A stretch of 64,000 bases of DNA from assembly GCF_026427355.1 (NCBI RefSeq), contig NZ_CP102664.1, positions 868,001 through 932,000 of the forward strand. The letters run 5' to 3'. Both the position numbers and the translations under genes were made by a program. Every line of letters starts with the position of its first letter. Within the stretch, counting starts at the first letter, position 1. Shown here piece by piece: positions 18,901 through 27,188 of this stretch. Origin of the DNA: Sphingobium sp. JS3065. Lineage in GTDB: Bacteria; Pseudomonadota; Alphaproteobacteria; Sphingomonadales; Sphingomonadaceae. Under the pieces are notes generated by a model. It saw only the letters and a list, made by a program, of their open reading frames with translations. It ran no database searches and was not told where the DNA came from.

Positions 18901-21109
18901 CTTCGAAAAGCAGCTGATCGAAGACCAGCTCGCCAGCTACGAGGTGCTGATCACGGGCATTCAGAGCGACGATCGCGTCTCGCGCAAGCGGGTCGAGCGC
19001 CTGAAGGAAGGACTCCAGCGGCGGCTAGAGAACCTGCAGGCCCGCAAGGATGACCTCGTTCATATCGGCGAGATCGGCATCGACCAGATTCTGGTCGACG
19101 AGGCCCAGCAGTTCCGCAAACTCACTTTCGCGACCAATCTGGGCGACCTCAAGGGCGTCGATCCCGCCGGCTCGCAGCGGGCATGGGATCTGTTCGTCAA
19201 GGGCCGATACCTTGCCGACATCAATCCCGGGCGCGAACTGATCCTGTCGTCGGGCACGCCCATCACCAACACGCTCGGCGAGATGTATACGCTGCAGCGG
19301 TTCATGCAGCCCGACGAACTGCACGCCAAGGGCTTGCACGAGTTCGACGCCTGGGCCGCGAACTTCGGCGACACGCGCACCGAACTCGAACTTCAGCCGA
19401 GCGGCAGCTACAAGCCGGTCACGCGCTTCTGCGAATTCGTCAACGTCGCCGACCTGATGGCGATGTACCGCAGCGTTGCCGATGTCGTACTCAAGGACGA
19501 TTTGCGCCAATATGTCCGGCTGCCCACCATCAAGGGTGGCAAGCGCAAGATCATCGTCGCCCAGTCCGGGGCGCCCTTCAAGGCCTATCAGAAGGTGCTG
19601 GCCGGACGCATCAAGGCGATCGAGAACCGCAGCGGGCGACCCCAGAAGGGCGACGATATCCTGCTTTCGGTGATCACCGACGGGCGGCATTCGGCGATCG
19701 ATCTCCGCTTCGTGGACCCCATGATGGGGAACGAGGAGGGCAACAAGCTCAATCTCCTGATCGAGAACGTCCATCGTATCTGGCGCGATACGGCCGACAA
19801 TCGTTACACCGACCCGGAAACCGGGCGACCTTATCCGCTGCCCGGCGCCGTGCAGATGATCTTCTCCGATCTCGGCACCGAGAACGCCATCGAGACACGC
19901 GGCTTCTCCGCCTATGTCTGGATCCGCGAGCAGCTGATCGAGATGGGCATACCGGCCGATCAGATCGCCTTCATGCAGCATTATAAGAAGAACAGCGCCA
20001 AGCAGCGCCTGTTCAACGACCTCAATCAGGGGCGCAAGCGCATTCTCATCGGCTCCACGCCCACCATGGGAACGGGCGTCAACGCGCAGCAGCGCCTCAA
20101 AGCCCTGCATCACCTCGACGTTCCCTGGATACCCTCTGATATCGAGCAGCGCGAAGGCCGGATCGAGCGCCAGGGGAACCAGAACGACGAAATCGAGCTA
20201 TACGGCTATGCGACCAGTGGCTCGATGGACGCGACCAACTGGCAGATGCTCGAAAGAAAAGCCCGCTTCATCAACATGGCGATGTCGGGCGATCGCTCCA
20301 TTCGCCGGATCGAGGATGTCGGCTCCAACGTCAATCAGTTCGCGCTCGCAAAGGCGCTGGCGTCCGGCGACGATCGCCTGATGCGCAAGGCTGGGCTCGA
20401 TGCCGAGGTCGCAAGGCTCGAACGCCTGCGCGACGCGCATATCGACGACCAGTATAATATCCGCAGGACCATCAAGCGAACCGCGGACGCCATCATCGAC
20501 GGCGCCAACCTGATCGCGAAGCTGGAGGCCGATATCGCACGCCGGGTTCTTCCGCGTCACGACGAGGTCCTGTTCGATTGCGGCGGCACCATGGTCACCG
20601 ACCGCAAGGCCGCCGGCGAACGCATTCTGAGGCAGGCCTTCGAATTGCGACTGCACGGCGGCCAGGCCCGGCAGTTGCTCGGCACCGTCAACGGCATCGA
20701 TGTGGAACTTTCAGGCTATGAGGCCGTGGACGACGATGGCGAGCGCGGCATCCGCACGTCTGTCGCGGCACTCCACCACGGCGAGCGTAACGCGTTCGAA
20801 GTATCCGACAAGACGCGATGGACCACGGCGCTGGGCCGGCTCGAATCCTCCATTCTCAATCTCGACGCCGAACTTGCCGCCGTGCAGGCCGATCTCGAAG
20901 CGAACGAGCGGCGCCTTCCGGCCTTCGAGGCGCGTCTCGACCAGGAGTTTCCCGACGCCGCCTTGCTCGAGGACAAGTTGCGGGAACTCGCGGAACTGGA
21001 GGCTGACCTGGCGACGACCAAAGGGGAGTTCGAGCCGGGGAACGATGAGGACGCAATCCTGGCACCGCCTTCGAGCAACGAAGGCGCTGAGGTTCCGCAA
21101 GCGGCCTGA
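15947..21109 (+). CDS. Giant adenine-methylase/SF2-helicase fusion
   Basis: 1,720 residues. The N-terminal part is an N6-adenine DNA methyltransferase: SAM motif EPGCGSG at 184-190 and catalytic NPPF at 248-251. The middle and C-terminal part is a superfamily 2 helicase: Walker A SVGAGKT at 892-898, DEAQ box VDEAQ at 1050-1054, motif III SGTPITN near 1102, and motif VI QREGRIERQG from 1401. A coiled-coil-like C-terminus follows (1590-1690). The plan recalls phage P1 DarB-type antirestriction proteins and other plasmid methylase-helicases, which protect incoming DNA; this is inference. The start at 15947 was chosen for AAGGAAG six bases upstream; the frame opens at 15896. It lies directly after the interrupted gene and converges with the ParDE module. 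Confidence 0.85.
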   Translation: MRNSASALALQLCLDFDQPARPPDPAPDAAIVSQLCEPTLFSLAPAEVLADPPPAEPIDFSFAAGRVLASSWKGRAQDNIEAIRLLNLLDREQRGATPAEQEAIAKFIGFGASELANNIFADRAGTFRDGWEELGQGLAAETTDAELQSLKRATQYAHYTPEYIVRAMWDAARILGFTGGQVLEPGCGSGLFMGLRPDWLASDTMFVGIENDPVTARVASALYPGQIIRCIDFDKASLPRDFDLAIGNPPFSNLSIQNKTSLGRLGLSLHDFFIAKSLEHLRPGGVALFVTSRYSLDKSDPKARSHIDTIADFLGAVRLPGRVMRQEAGTDVVVDILLFRKREPDNLGAGHKWIDLADIPDSDEGEGPLRINRYFLDNPGHVLGRHEWKSGQFGMDYHCAAEPGIDLGQALIATLSGIASRYEGTCRPIHRTTSLRDRVDVSLDLEIGTAADEAEFKEGSYLVSGGVLHQIVDGMPTVVDVKSGRGTTGLFARHASIIKALIPIRDAVRAILRAQLNDQPYAASQEKLLAHYRQFTKKYGPINRTITSIRADPDTGAEKEYQRRPNLQPFLDDPDVWLVASIEAYDEASDTGTPGAIFTERVVKPPVAHEIHSAQDALAVSLHERGRVDLPLIAGLLGVTEAEALADLADDVYLDPVRTTPHFDNWVTADEALSGPVRTKLALARENAEADPRFHAVATALEAVQPVDLKPSEITARLGAPWIPTRVIETFVAEIMEVETTIYHTVDIASWTVDKLPFAGHVSSTSTWGTARRGAADLLEDALNSHIPKIYDVHREADGSERRELNVTDTEAAKEKLAGIKSTFETWVWQDSERADRLVRIYNDAYNNLVPRTFNGRHLTLPGASTTIQMRDHQKRVVWRIVAAGSTYVAHSVGAGKTFSLCAAVMEQRRLGLANKPMIAVPNHCLAQIAREFLMLYPTARILVADDTNFIKEKRRRFLARAATGNWDAIIITHDAFKFIPTPAAFEKQLIEDQLASYEVLITGIQSDDRVSRKRVERLKEGLQRRLENLQARKDDLVHIGEIGIDQILVDEAQQFRKLTFATNLGDLKGVDPAGSQRAWDLFVKGRYLADINPGRELILSSGTPITNTLGEMYTLQRFMQPDELHAKGLHEFDAWAANFGDTRTELELQPSGSYKPVTRFCEFVNVADLMAMYRSVADVVLKDDLRQYVRLPTIKGGKRKIIVAQSGAPFKAYQKVLAGRIKAIENRSGRPQKGDDILLSVITDGRHSAIDLRFVDPMMGNEEGNKLNLLIENVHRIWRDTADNRYTDPETGRPYPLPGAVQMIFSDLGTENAIETRGFSAYVWIREQLIEMGIPADQIAFMQHYKKNSAKQRLFNDLNQGRKRILIGSTPTMGTGVNAQQRLKALHHLDVPWIPSDIEQREGRIERQGNQNDEIELYGYATSGSMDATNWQMLERKARFINMAMSGDRSIRRIEDVGSNVNQFALAKALASGDDRLMRKAGLDAEVARLERLRDAHIDDQYNIRRTIKRTADAIIDGANLIAKLEADIARRVLPRHDEVLFDCGGTMVTDRKAAGERILRQAFELRLHGGQARQLLGTVNGIDVELSGYEAVDDDGERGIRTSVAALHHGERNAFEVSDKTRWTTALGRLESSILNLDAELAAVQADLEANERRLPAFEARLDQEFPDAALLEDKLRELAELEADLATTKGEFEPGNDEDAILAPPSSNEGAEVPQAA

Positions 21110-21158
21110 CCGGCACCAGTCATAGAGCGAGACCTGTTCCACAGGCGTGAACGCAATT

Positions 21159-21455
21159 TCAGGAAAGCTGGTCGGATGCCTGCCAGTCTTCCCGTCCATG
21201 ACGGACGCCGAGGATCAGGATGTCCTGTCCTTCGATGATATAGACGACGATATGGGACTTGTAGGGATGTGCCCGGACCGGTGGTGAAATTTCCGCGCGC
21301 GCTCTTGCCGAATAGGGAAAGTCGGAGAGAAATCCAAAAACCCGATGCAAACCGGCCTGATATTTTTCCGCGACGGCTTCTCCTAATTCTCCGACGCCGC
21401 CGACATATATACCGATGAGATCCTTTTCGGCGTTACGCGTGAGTCTATAGGCCAT
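21159..21455 (-). CDS. parE: ParE/RelE-family toxin
   Basis: 98 residues with the ParE pattern: an N-terminal YRLTRNAEKDLIGI, the central FLSDFPYSARARAEI, and the C-terminal HIVVYIIEGQDILILGVRHGREDW. ParE toxins inhibit DNA gyrase, but RelE relatives cleave mRNA, and the sequence alone does not decide which. The gene lies downstream of its antitoxin and overlaps it by 11 bases (start 21455, antitoxin stop 21445), the usual translational coupling. It converges with the giant methylase-helicase gene, 49 bases away, with a short CCTGT-tcc-ACAGG hairpin (21133-21145) between them. Confidence 0.88.
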   Translation of the reverse strand: MAYRLTRNAEKDLIGIYVGGVGELGEAVAEKYQAGLHRVFGFLSDFPYSARARAEISPPVRAHPYKSHIVVYIIEGQDILILGVRHGREDWQASDQLS

Positions 21456-21696
21456 GACCGACGCCTGCGCGACGCCGGGCTTCCTTCATCATGTCATCGA
21501 TGGAATTGGGACTTATGCCGGAGGCGAGAGACTCATCGACCATGGTCTGCATGGCTGCGATCTTCTCCCGCCGCTCCTGGTCGCGACGGATCAGGTCGCG
21601 CACATAATCGCTGGCATTGCTGTATCTGCCTGTCCCGGCCTGACCTTCGACCCATTCCTTCATCGCATCGGGGAGGGAAACATTCATTGTCGCCAT
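21445..21696 (-). CDS. parD: ParD-family antitoxin
   Basis: 83 residues of the ribbon-helix-helix ParD/CopG type. MNVSLPDAMKEWVE is the beta strand and first helix, and YSNASDYVRDLIRRDQER is the typical ParD segment. The C-terminal acidic/basic helix (DDMMKEARRR) would bind and neutralise the toxin. It is the first gene of the operon and presumably autoregulates the promoter upstream (21714-21744 minus strand). Confidence 0.9.
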   Translation of the reverse strand: MATMNVSLPDAMKEWVEGQAGTGRYSNASDYVRDLIRRDQERREKIAAMQTMVDESLASGISPNSIDDMMKEARRRAGVGHGL

Positions 21697-21713
21697 GGGA
21701 ACACCTCTAAGAG

Positions 21714-21744
21714 ACTATATGGCATATTTGGCAAAGATTGTCAA
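21714..21744 (-). promoter_or_regulatory. Sigma70-like promoter of parDE
   Basis: Reading the minus strand, TTGACA (21739-21744) is followed by 19 bases and TATAGT (21714-21719); a 17-base spacing gives CATATA as an alternative -10. The antitoxin start is 17 bases further on. Direct GGCATATTTGGCAAA-type repeats on the plus strand between the boxes are candidate operator sites. Confidence 0.55.
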
Positions 21745-21922
21745 AATCAGGCGGGCAACGAGAGCCGATCATAGACAAAGCGCATCTCTCAGCGTTGTCC
21801 GTATGCCTGCGGATGAGCGCACCGGCGAACCCACCACGATCCCGCAGCATAGTTGAACACTGGCCGCGGAAAAACCCGCTTCGCCAAACCTCTGTCCCAT
21901 CTCCAATCGAGGAGTCACCCGC

Positions 21923-22399
21923 ATGGAAATCACCTTCCACTTCGGTGCCGCCAGCCATCCCGTCAGCTGGATCCTCCACGCTGCCTACGGCTCCCACTAT
22001 GGCGTGGCGCTGGCCGCGGCGCACACCTGGCATGAACGCATGATCGCCTCCGCGCGAAACGGAACCCCGGCCGGCGGTCAATTCGTGATCGCGGTCAAGG
22101 ATGATGCGGTCGTTCGGACCGATCTCATCTTCGACGCCGATCATTTCCGGCGGCACCAGGAACCCGACGATTGCTCCTGGTTGTGCCAGTTTCAGTCCTT
22201 TCCCCTCGCCATTCCCGAAACCGTCAAGCAGACCGTGACAGAGGCGCTCCGGCGCGAACTGGTCGATGTCGGCTTCCTGATCCCTCGCGCCCAGTGGGAG
22301 GAACGATACCCCGAGCAAGCCGAGATGCTGCGCCAGTTTCGCCAGGCGATGCAAAACCGTCTCGGCCCACCCGAGGATGAGGGAATGGACGCACCATGA
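21923..22399 (+). CDS. Hypothetical protein, 158 residues
   Basis: Not recognised. The protein is compact, with an N-terminal strand/helix (ITFHFGAASHPVSWILHAAYGSHYGVALAAAHTWHERM) and aromatic-rich patches, but no catalytic motif, membrane segment or zinc site. GAGGAG precedes the ATG by ten bases. The stop overlaps the next start in ATGA (22396-22399), so the two are coupled. The convergent ParDE promoter lies ~180 bases upstream. Confidence 0.6.
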   Translation: MEITFHFGAASHPVSWILHAAYGSHYGVALAAAHTWHERMIASARNGTPAGGQFVIAVKDDAVVRTDLIFDADHFRRHQEPDDCSWLCQFQSFPLAIPETVKQTVTEALRRELVDVGFLIPRAQWEERYPEQAEMLRQFRQAMQNRLGPPEDEGMDAP

Positions 22400-22701
22400 G
22401 CCGGCACGAACTCGATCCGCTCGCGCAAGCGGCCAGCACCCATGGCGCATTGAGCATCGCCATTGGATGGGACGCGCCCCTGAACAGCTATTTCGCGATC
22501 GTCCAGCGGGAGGACGACGATGTTGACGATGATGATCGCGACCTTCTCTGGATCGGAACCCGCTACGGCGAAATCCTGGAGCCAGCTACCGTGATCGACG
22601 TGGTCCGGCCCTTCGCGGCCATCCGCGATGACCTGGCTGCGACCCTGGGCGCCGATCGCTTCCGCGAGGGCAGCCGCCTGCGTGCGCCCTGGATTCGCTG
22701 A
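22396..22701 (+). CDS. Acidic hypothetical protein, 101 residues
   Basis: Not recognised. Its centre is an aspartate run (REDDDDVDDDDRDLLWIGTRYG), flanked by short hydrophobic segments. Strongly acidic small proteins on plasmids include DNA mimics of antirestriction type, but nothing here proves that. It is coupled to the preceding gene through ATGA. The gene after it carries its own G/A-rich leader, suggesting that the transcription unit or translation control changes there. Confidence 0.55.
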   Translation: MSRHELDPLAQAASTHGALSIAIGWDAPLNSYFAIVQREDDDVDDDDRDLLWIGTRYGEILEPATVIDVVRPFAAIRDDLAATLGADRFREGSRLRAPWIR

Positions 22702-22797
22702 AGAGGATCAGCCTGTTTCTGACGTCTCGACGAGCTGACCGATCAGGGTGACGGCGAACACAACCAGGAAAGTCGCCCACGGCATGGACGGCAATAA

Positions 22798-22888
22798 AGA
22801 GTGGAGGGGGAAGCAGGGAGAGGAGCAGGCGAGTGTGTCCGAAGGGACCACGGACCACCAGGCTCTCCCTTCTTCGGAGACATTTCCC
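22798..22888 (+). promoter_or_regulatory. G/A-rich hairpin leader (copy 3)
   Basis: Purine tract 22798-22830, then a stem of TCCGAA + GGGA (22838-22847) against TCCC-ttc-TTCGGA (22866-22878). The right arm contains the GGAGA ribosome binding site of the gene at 22889, so folding would sequester it. Confidence 0.45.
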
Positions 22889-24136
22889 ATGACCACTCCC
22901 AGATCCGCGCCATGGACGGCGCAGGAAATCGCCATTCTGCGCGCCTGGTATCCGGCCGAAGGACATGGCATCGCGCCGCGGCTACCAGGCCGCAGCGTCC
23001 ATGCCCTGCAGGTCAAGGCCAACAAGCTTGGCTTGACGACGGCCCATAGAAGCTCCGCGCCCAAATCGCGCCTTCAGGGTGAAGCCCTCGATGAGGCCGT
23101 CAGACTGCGCGAGGTCGAAAACTGGTCGTTCAGCGCGATCGGCAAGCATTTCGGGGTCTGTGAGGCCAGCGCCTCCAACGCGGTTACGACGGCGCTGTGT
23201 GTCCGGCGTGGATACCGTCCCGCGGAGCGCGATCAGCATGGTCGCCTGACCGTCGAAGGTATCGAGCGCCTACGCTATGCCCTGAAGAAGGGCCTCAAGG
23301 GCATCGACATCCAGTTGCGCCTCGGCGTGTCGGCGGCCTGCGTTTCCGAGCAGCGTCGCCGATATAATCGGGAACTGCTTGCACGCGGCAAGGCGCTGCT
23401 ACCACCGCCCGGAGGCGGCCAGGCCTATAGCGGCGCCAGGCTGTCGCCGGCGAAACGCAAACAGGTCGAGCAACTCTTCCTGCAGGGACTTGGCACCCAG
23501 AAGATCGCCGAGCACACCGGCGTGTCACGGACGAGCTGCACACGCATCAGGACCCGGCTCTTCCGCCGCCTGCGCCGCAGGGGCGAAGTGCTCCCCGGAT
23601 GCGATGCCGCCGGGGTCCGCCATGTCCATGCCGAGAGCGCGCGCTTCGTCACCGATGAGCAGAAAGAGCTACTGCGCGCGATGCTCCTCGATCGCATGCC
23701 CGTCCAGCGAGCCGCGCGCGAACTCGTGATCGGCGCCTCGACCGCCTATCATCTTCGCGATGCATTTGCCGCTGAACTGGCCGCGGAGGGTCAGGCCCTG
23801 CCGCCTCCCCGGCGGCCCGGCCGGGTTCGCCGCACGCCCGTGCGCAATCCGTCCTGGCCTCCGGTCTCGTCTCAGGAAATGTACGCGTTCCGGCGTCTCC
23901 TCGGCACGATGGGCTTCGCCGAGGCGAAAGCGCATTGGCAGGACACCCGGCGCGAGGCGGCAAGGGCCGCACGCGAAGCCGCCGCGATGCGCAAGCTCAG
24001 TTTCGAGGAGCAGCTTGCCAGGGTCGCATCCGGCGAGCTGGGGATCACGAGCGGTTTCGTCCGGAACCACCTCGAGCCGCGGTTGCCTGTGCATTCGTCG
24101 CCGCGAAGCCGGTGCGAAACCCTGATCGACGCCTGA
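22889..24136 (+). CDS. Protein with about five tandem helix-turn-helix units
   Basis: 415 residues. The N-terminus resembles the GcrA/SANT-type HTH (PWTAQEIAILRAWY ... SVHALQVKANKLGL). At least four more HTH-like segments follow: WSFSAIGKHFGVCEASASNA, GIDIQLRLGVSAACVSEQRR, GTQKIAEHTGVSRTSCTRIR and VQRAARELVIGASTAYHLRD. Basic linkers join them, and a helical lysine/arginine-rich tail ends the protein. It looks like a multi-contact DNA-binding protein, possibly architectural or a regulator of the element. The start at 22889 was chosen because GGAGA lies in the hairpin leader; upstream codons from 22748 translate the leader. No enzymatic domain seen. Confidence 0.65.
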   Translation: MTTPRSAPWTAQEIAILRAWYPAEGHGIAPRLPGRSVHALQVKANKLGLTTAHRSSAPKSRLQGEALDEAVRLREVENWSFSAIGKHFGVCEASASNAVTTALCVRRGYRPAERDQHGRLTVEGIERLRYALKKGLKGIDIQLRLGVSAACVSEQRRRYNRELLARGKALLPPPGGGQAYSGARLSPAKRKQVEQLFLQGLGTQKIAEHTGVSRTSCTRIRTRLFRRLRRRGEVLPGCDAAGVRHVHAESARFVTDEQKELLRAMLLDRMPVQRAARELVIGASTAYHLRDAFAAELAAEGQALPPPRRPGRVRRTPVRNPSWPPVSSQEMYAFRRLLGTMGFAEAKAHWQDTRREAARAAREAAAMRKLSFEEQLARVASGELGITSGFVRNHLEPRLPVHSSPRSRCETLIDA

Positions 24137-24302
24137 TCGGTCGACCGTCATCGTCGCCGTTCCATATCGGCCATCCCGGTCTGGCATGGTGGCGTGCGTC
24201 TCGAACGCGTTGCCCGTTCTCGATGTGCGCCATGCACTTCGCGAACCTGGGTCTGCCGGCCCCTGGAGCCGCTGACGTGCGGCCGTCAATCAGGACATCA
24301 TC

Positions 24303-25112
24303 ATGACTCCTCACGAACGCCACGTCGCAGACGTGACCAGGCTGTTGCGATCCTGCGCCTATTGCCATGATTTGCACCGACTGTTTTCGGATTGCATGGA
24401 GGCGAGTGCGATCAGCATCTCCAACAGCATGGATCTGCGCAACCGCGAAGCACGCGAGAAGCGCTATCTCGATATCGTCGGCCAGTATGAGCGCGATATC
24501 GTCGAGCTTTTTCCTCAGGTCTTTGCGGAGATCATGATGGCGCTGGAGGCCGAACCCCGCGATGCGCTCGGCACGGTGTATAACAACCTTGAACTATCGA
24601 GCGCCGACAAGGGGCAATTCTTCACGCCGTGGCCCATATGTCAAATGATGGCAGAGGCGACGCTTGGGGGCCCGAAGCTGATCCAGGATCTGATAGCGTG
24701 CAAAGGTTTTGTGCGCGCAATGGAACCTGCCTGCGGCGCGGGTGCAACGGTTATCGCCCTTGCACAAACCATGCGCGCGCAAGGCATCAACTATCAGCGG
24801 CACCTCCATGTGACCGCCGTCGATATCGACGCGCGGGTCGCCCACATGGCGTATATCCAGTTCAGTCTCCTGCACATTCCTGCCGTGGTGGTCGTCGGAA
24901 ACTCGCTTTCACTCGAAATACGCAGCTACTGGTATACGCCAGCGCACATCATGGGCGGATGGTCGGCGAAACTTGCACGGCGCGATACCGAGCTGATGGC
25001 AACCACCGGTCCAATCGAGAATCATCCCGTTCCGATGGACATACTTCTGCCGCCGTCCACAGTGGAACGCCCGGAACAACGTGCCGCGCCACGCCAGCTC
25101 AGCCTCTTCTGA
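24303..25112 (+). CDS. N6-methylase-like (HsdM-type) protein lacking the NPPY motif
   Basis: 269 residues. It carries the HsdM-like GQFFTP (104-109), the SAM-binding EPACGAG (141-147) and a VTAVDID acidic motif with the family's usual continuation (ARVAHMAYIQFSLLHIPAVVVVGNSL). Where the catalytic D/N-P-P-Y/F should follow, the sequence reads SLEIRSYWYTPAHIMGGW, with no NPPY. The protein may therefore bind SAM and DNA without methylating, or use a diverged catalytic loop. A nearby target-recognition gene is absent. Antirestriction or a partner role with the large methylase-helicase is inference. Three bases separate TCATC from the start; the ribosome binding site is weak (AGGACATC). Confidence 0.75.
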   Translation: MTPHERHVADVTRLLRSCAYCHDLHRLFSDCMEASAISISNSMDLRNREAREKRYLDIVGQYERDIVELFPQVFAEIMMALEAEPRDALGTVYNNLELSSADKGQFFTPWPICQMMAEATLGGPKLIQDLIACKGFVRAMEPACGAGATVIALAQTMRAQGINYQRHLHVTAVDIDARVAHMAYIQFSLLHIPAVVVVGNSLSLEIRSYWYTPAHIMGGWSAKLARRDTELMATTGPIENHPVPMDILLPPSTVERPEQRAAPRQLSLF

Positions 25113-25253
25113 GCCTGGCATTGCGACAATGAAATCGAGAAGACCATCGGCATGCCCAAGCCGCTGATGTCCCCCGGCGTTGCGGATCCCGCGACCACGA
25201 CCGGGCGCGATCTCCGCGCAATTATTCAATCACCCATGAAGAAGGAGATTGTG

Positions 25254-25949
25254 ATGAAAGATCATCCGCGATCCATGCACCTCGATTTGCTGGCGCGCGC
25301 CAGGGCTGCGCTGGCCTCCCATGCCGAAGGGGACGCCGACATTGCGGAGATCATCGCCGACCTCGATACCGCAATTTTATCGATCGACCGGGCGCCCGTG
25401 GCCTGGTCCATTCCCGTCTATCTCGCCACGATCGGGCATGGCCACGGAACCACCAATGTCGTCGCGGTCAGTTATCGAGGGCTGCAGGTGCAGGTCGCGA
25501 CCTTCTGCCGCTCACAATGGGGCGAAATCAACGACAGCCGCGATCCGGGGTCCCTCGACGATGCCATGGTGATACGCGACTATTTCAACCTCCATCCCGA
25601 AGACCAGCTGACCAGCCGCATGGAATGGATCGATCCCGACTTCGGCTATGATCCCGAACGCCTCGAGATCGGGAACTATATCGCCTTGTCCTCCAGCCAT
25701 ATATCATGGCCGACGACGGAAAAGATCGACGAATGGATTACACTCGATCCGTGCCACCGTCCCGTCAGCATAGCCGATACCCATTATGGCTGGGTCATAG
25801 CCACGGCTCCGTCCTCGTTCGGGGATAAATCGGAAATACCGGCTGATCTCTTCCATGCGCTGACATTCGCGCGAGGACTGGGCTGCAACTACCTGATCCT
25901 GGACCGTGATGCTTCCACGACCGATCGGCTCCCCTGTTACGAATGGTGA
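25254..25949 (+). CDS. Hypothetical protein, 231 residues
   Basis: Not recognised. A helical N-terminus (LDLLARARAALASHAEGDADIAEIIADLDTAILSID) is followed by a beta-rich domain (WSIPVYLATIGHGHGTTNVVAVS) and a C-terminal part with many aromatic residues. There are no catalytic signatures. The start at 25254 has AAGGAG upstream; an in-frame ATG at 25236 is also possible. The gene ends just before a G/A-rich leader, so its neighbour probably has separate translational control. Confidence 0.6.
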   Translation: MKDHPRSMHLDLLARARAALASHAEGDADIAEIIADLDTAILSIDRAPVAWSIPVYLATIGHGHGTTNVVAVSYRGLQVQVATFCRSQWGEINDSRDPGSLDDAMVIRDYFNLHPEDQLTSRMEWIDPDFGYDPERLEIGNYIALSSSHISWPTTEKIDEWITLDPCHRPVSIADTHYGWVIATAPSSFGDKSEIPADLFHALTFARGLGCNYLILDRDASTTDRLPCYEW

Positions 25950-25957
25950 CGGTCTGA

Positions 25958-26024
25958 TCGAGGGGGAGGGGGGAGAGATTGAGGCGGGCGTGTGGATGCG
26001 CCCAGGCCCCAGGAGTAGAACCTC
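25958..26024 (+). promoter_or_regulatory. G/A-rich hairpin leader (copy 4)
   Basis: Purine tract 25958-25983, then a hairpin GGGCG (25986-25990) with CGCCC (25999-26003), then AGGAG and the ATG at 26025. Confidence 0.4.
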
Positions 26025-26672
26025 ATGTCCTATGACGCCGCGTTTCGCTTTCAACAGGCGCTCGACCCTTCCGCGCTGACCACGCTTGCCGGAGGGCTGA
26101 ACGTCCTGATCCAGGCAATCGACGAGTGCCATCGCAACCAGGTCGATGCGGAGTGCGATCCGGCGGTTCTGCTGCTGGCGCGTCATCTCGGCAACATTGC
26201 GACCGAGAACCGTCCGTCCCAGGCCGAGTTGCGCCGTGCTTGCGTCGAAGCCGTCGGCGCTGTCGAACGCACGCCGATCCTGGTGACGCTGGCGCGACGC
26301 GGCGTCGACTATGACAGCGACGCGAAGGCCATTTTTCACAAACAGGGCCGCAAGGCGATGACGCGGCTCGCCAAGGCGCTCGGTCTCGAACGCGGGCAAT
26401 TCGAGTTGCGTTCCAACATGGCGGGTATCGCCTGCTCGGGCGAAATTACGATTCATGCCGCTCATCTCTATATCCAGTTCGATCTGGGCTGCATGGGACC
26501 GGGCTACGAGGTCATGTTCCGCACCTGCTCGGGGACCAAGGACTATGTCGGTGGCCGCAACCATTTCGCTTCCGTAGCGGAACTGATCGAGCCTGCCAGG
26601 CTCGCTGAACGTATCCGCCGCGATCTCGATCTTCCCCAACCGGACGCCGCTGCGACCCGGCTCTTCGCCTGA
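26025..26672 (+). CDS. Hypothetical protein, 215 residues
   Basis: Unrecognised, predominantly helical at the N-terminus (LAGGLNVLIQAIDECHRNQVDAECDPAVLLLARHLGNI). A C-terminal part is rich in glycine and aromatic residues (GDITIHA-type strands, YIQFDLGCMGPGYEVMFRTCSG). Three cysteines lie in the latter half. AGGAG lies nine bases before the start. The next gene starts 11 bases after the stop, so they are probably one operon with 27189. Confidence 0.6.
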   Translation: MSYDAAFRFQQALDPSALTTLAGGLNVLIQAIDECHRNQVDAECDPAVLLLARHLGNIATENRPSQAELRRACVEAVGAVERTPILVTLARRGVDYDSDAKAIFHKQGRKAMTRLAKALGLERGQFELRSNMAGIACSGEITIHAAHLYIQFDLGCMGPGYEVMFRTCSGTKDYVGGRNHFASVAELIEPARLAERIRRDLDLPQPDAAATRLFA

Positions 26673-26683
26673 GGACAGTCACC

Positions 26684-27145
26684 ATGGAAATCATCGTCAC
26701 CCGTTCCCGCATCGCGGGGACGCTGCCGCACTATGCCTATCGCGCGCTGGTCCCCGCCGACAAGGTCACGGCCGAACGCCGGGCACTGACCGGCACGGTT
26801 GCCGGGCCACAACATGTCGGGCGTCTCCCATGCGTCCGTATCGCACCGTTGCTGGCGCCCGACCGCTATTTCACGATGGCGCATGCCGAGCGAGCGGAGT
26901 TCGCCTCCGGCATTGCCGCCCTCGGGCGCCGGATCGAAACCTTGATCATCCAGGCCAGCTTCCCGGAGATGACCGCGGCCTTCACACCCATCGTCTTCCA
27001 GCTCGACTCCGATCCCGGCGACGCCTTCACCTGGATCGACATCGACGACCTGACGTCCGCTTTCGATCGTCTCGAGCCGAAATACGGCAACCTCACCGCC
27101 TTCGATCTCGGCCTTCGTCAGGACGCTGGCCGCTGCGCCGCCTGA
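26684..27145 (+). CDS. Hypothetical protein, 153 residues
   Basis: Unrecognised soluble protein. Alternating short beta and helix segments (MEIIVTRSRIAGTLPHYAYRALVPADKVTAERRALTG ... LIIQASFPEMTAAFTPIVFQLDSDPGDAFTWIDIDDL) give it the look of a small globular domain without visible catalytic residues. The acidic patch near the C-terminus is typical of this region's proteins. AGGACAG precedes the ATG. It lies between 26025 and 27189 in the same orientation with short gaps. Confidence 0.58.
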   Translation: MEIIVTRSRIAGTLPHYAYRALVPADKVTAERRALTGTVAGPQHVGRLPCVRIAPLLAPDRYFTMAHAERAEFASGIAALGRRIETLIIQASFPEMTAAFTPIVFQLDSDPGDAFTWIDIDDLTSAFDRLEPKYGNLTAFDLGLRQDAGRCAA

Positions 27146-27188
27146 TGCGCGCACCGATCCCGCATCCACATTACCCGGAGAATTCGAC

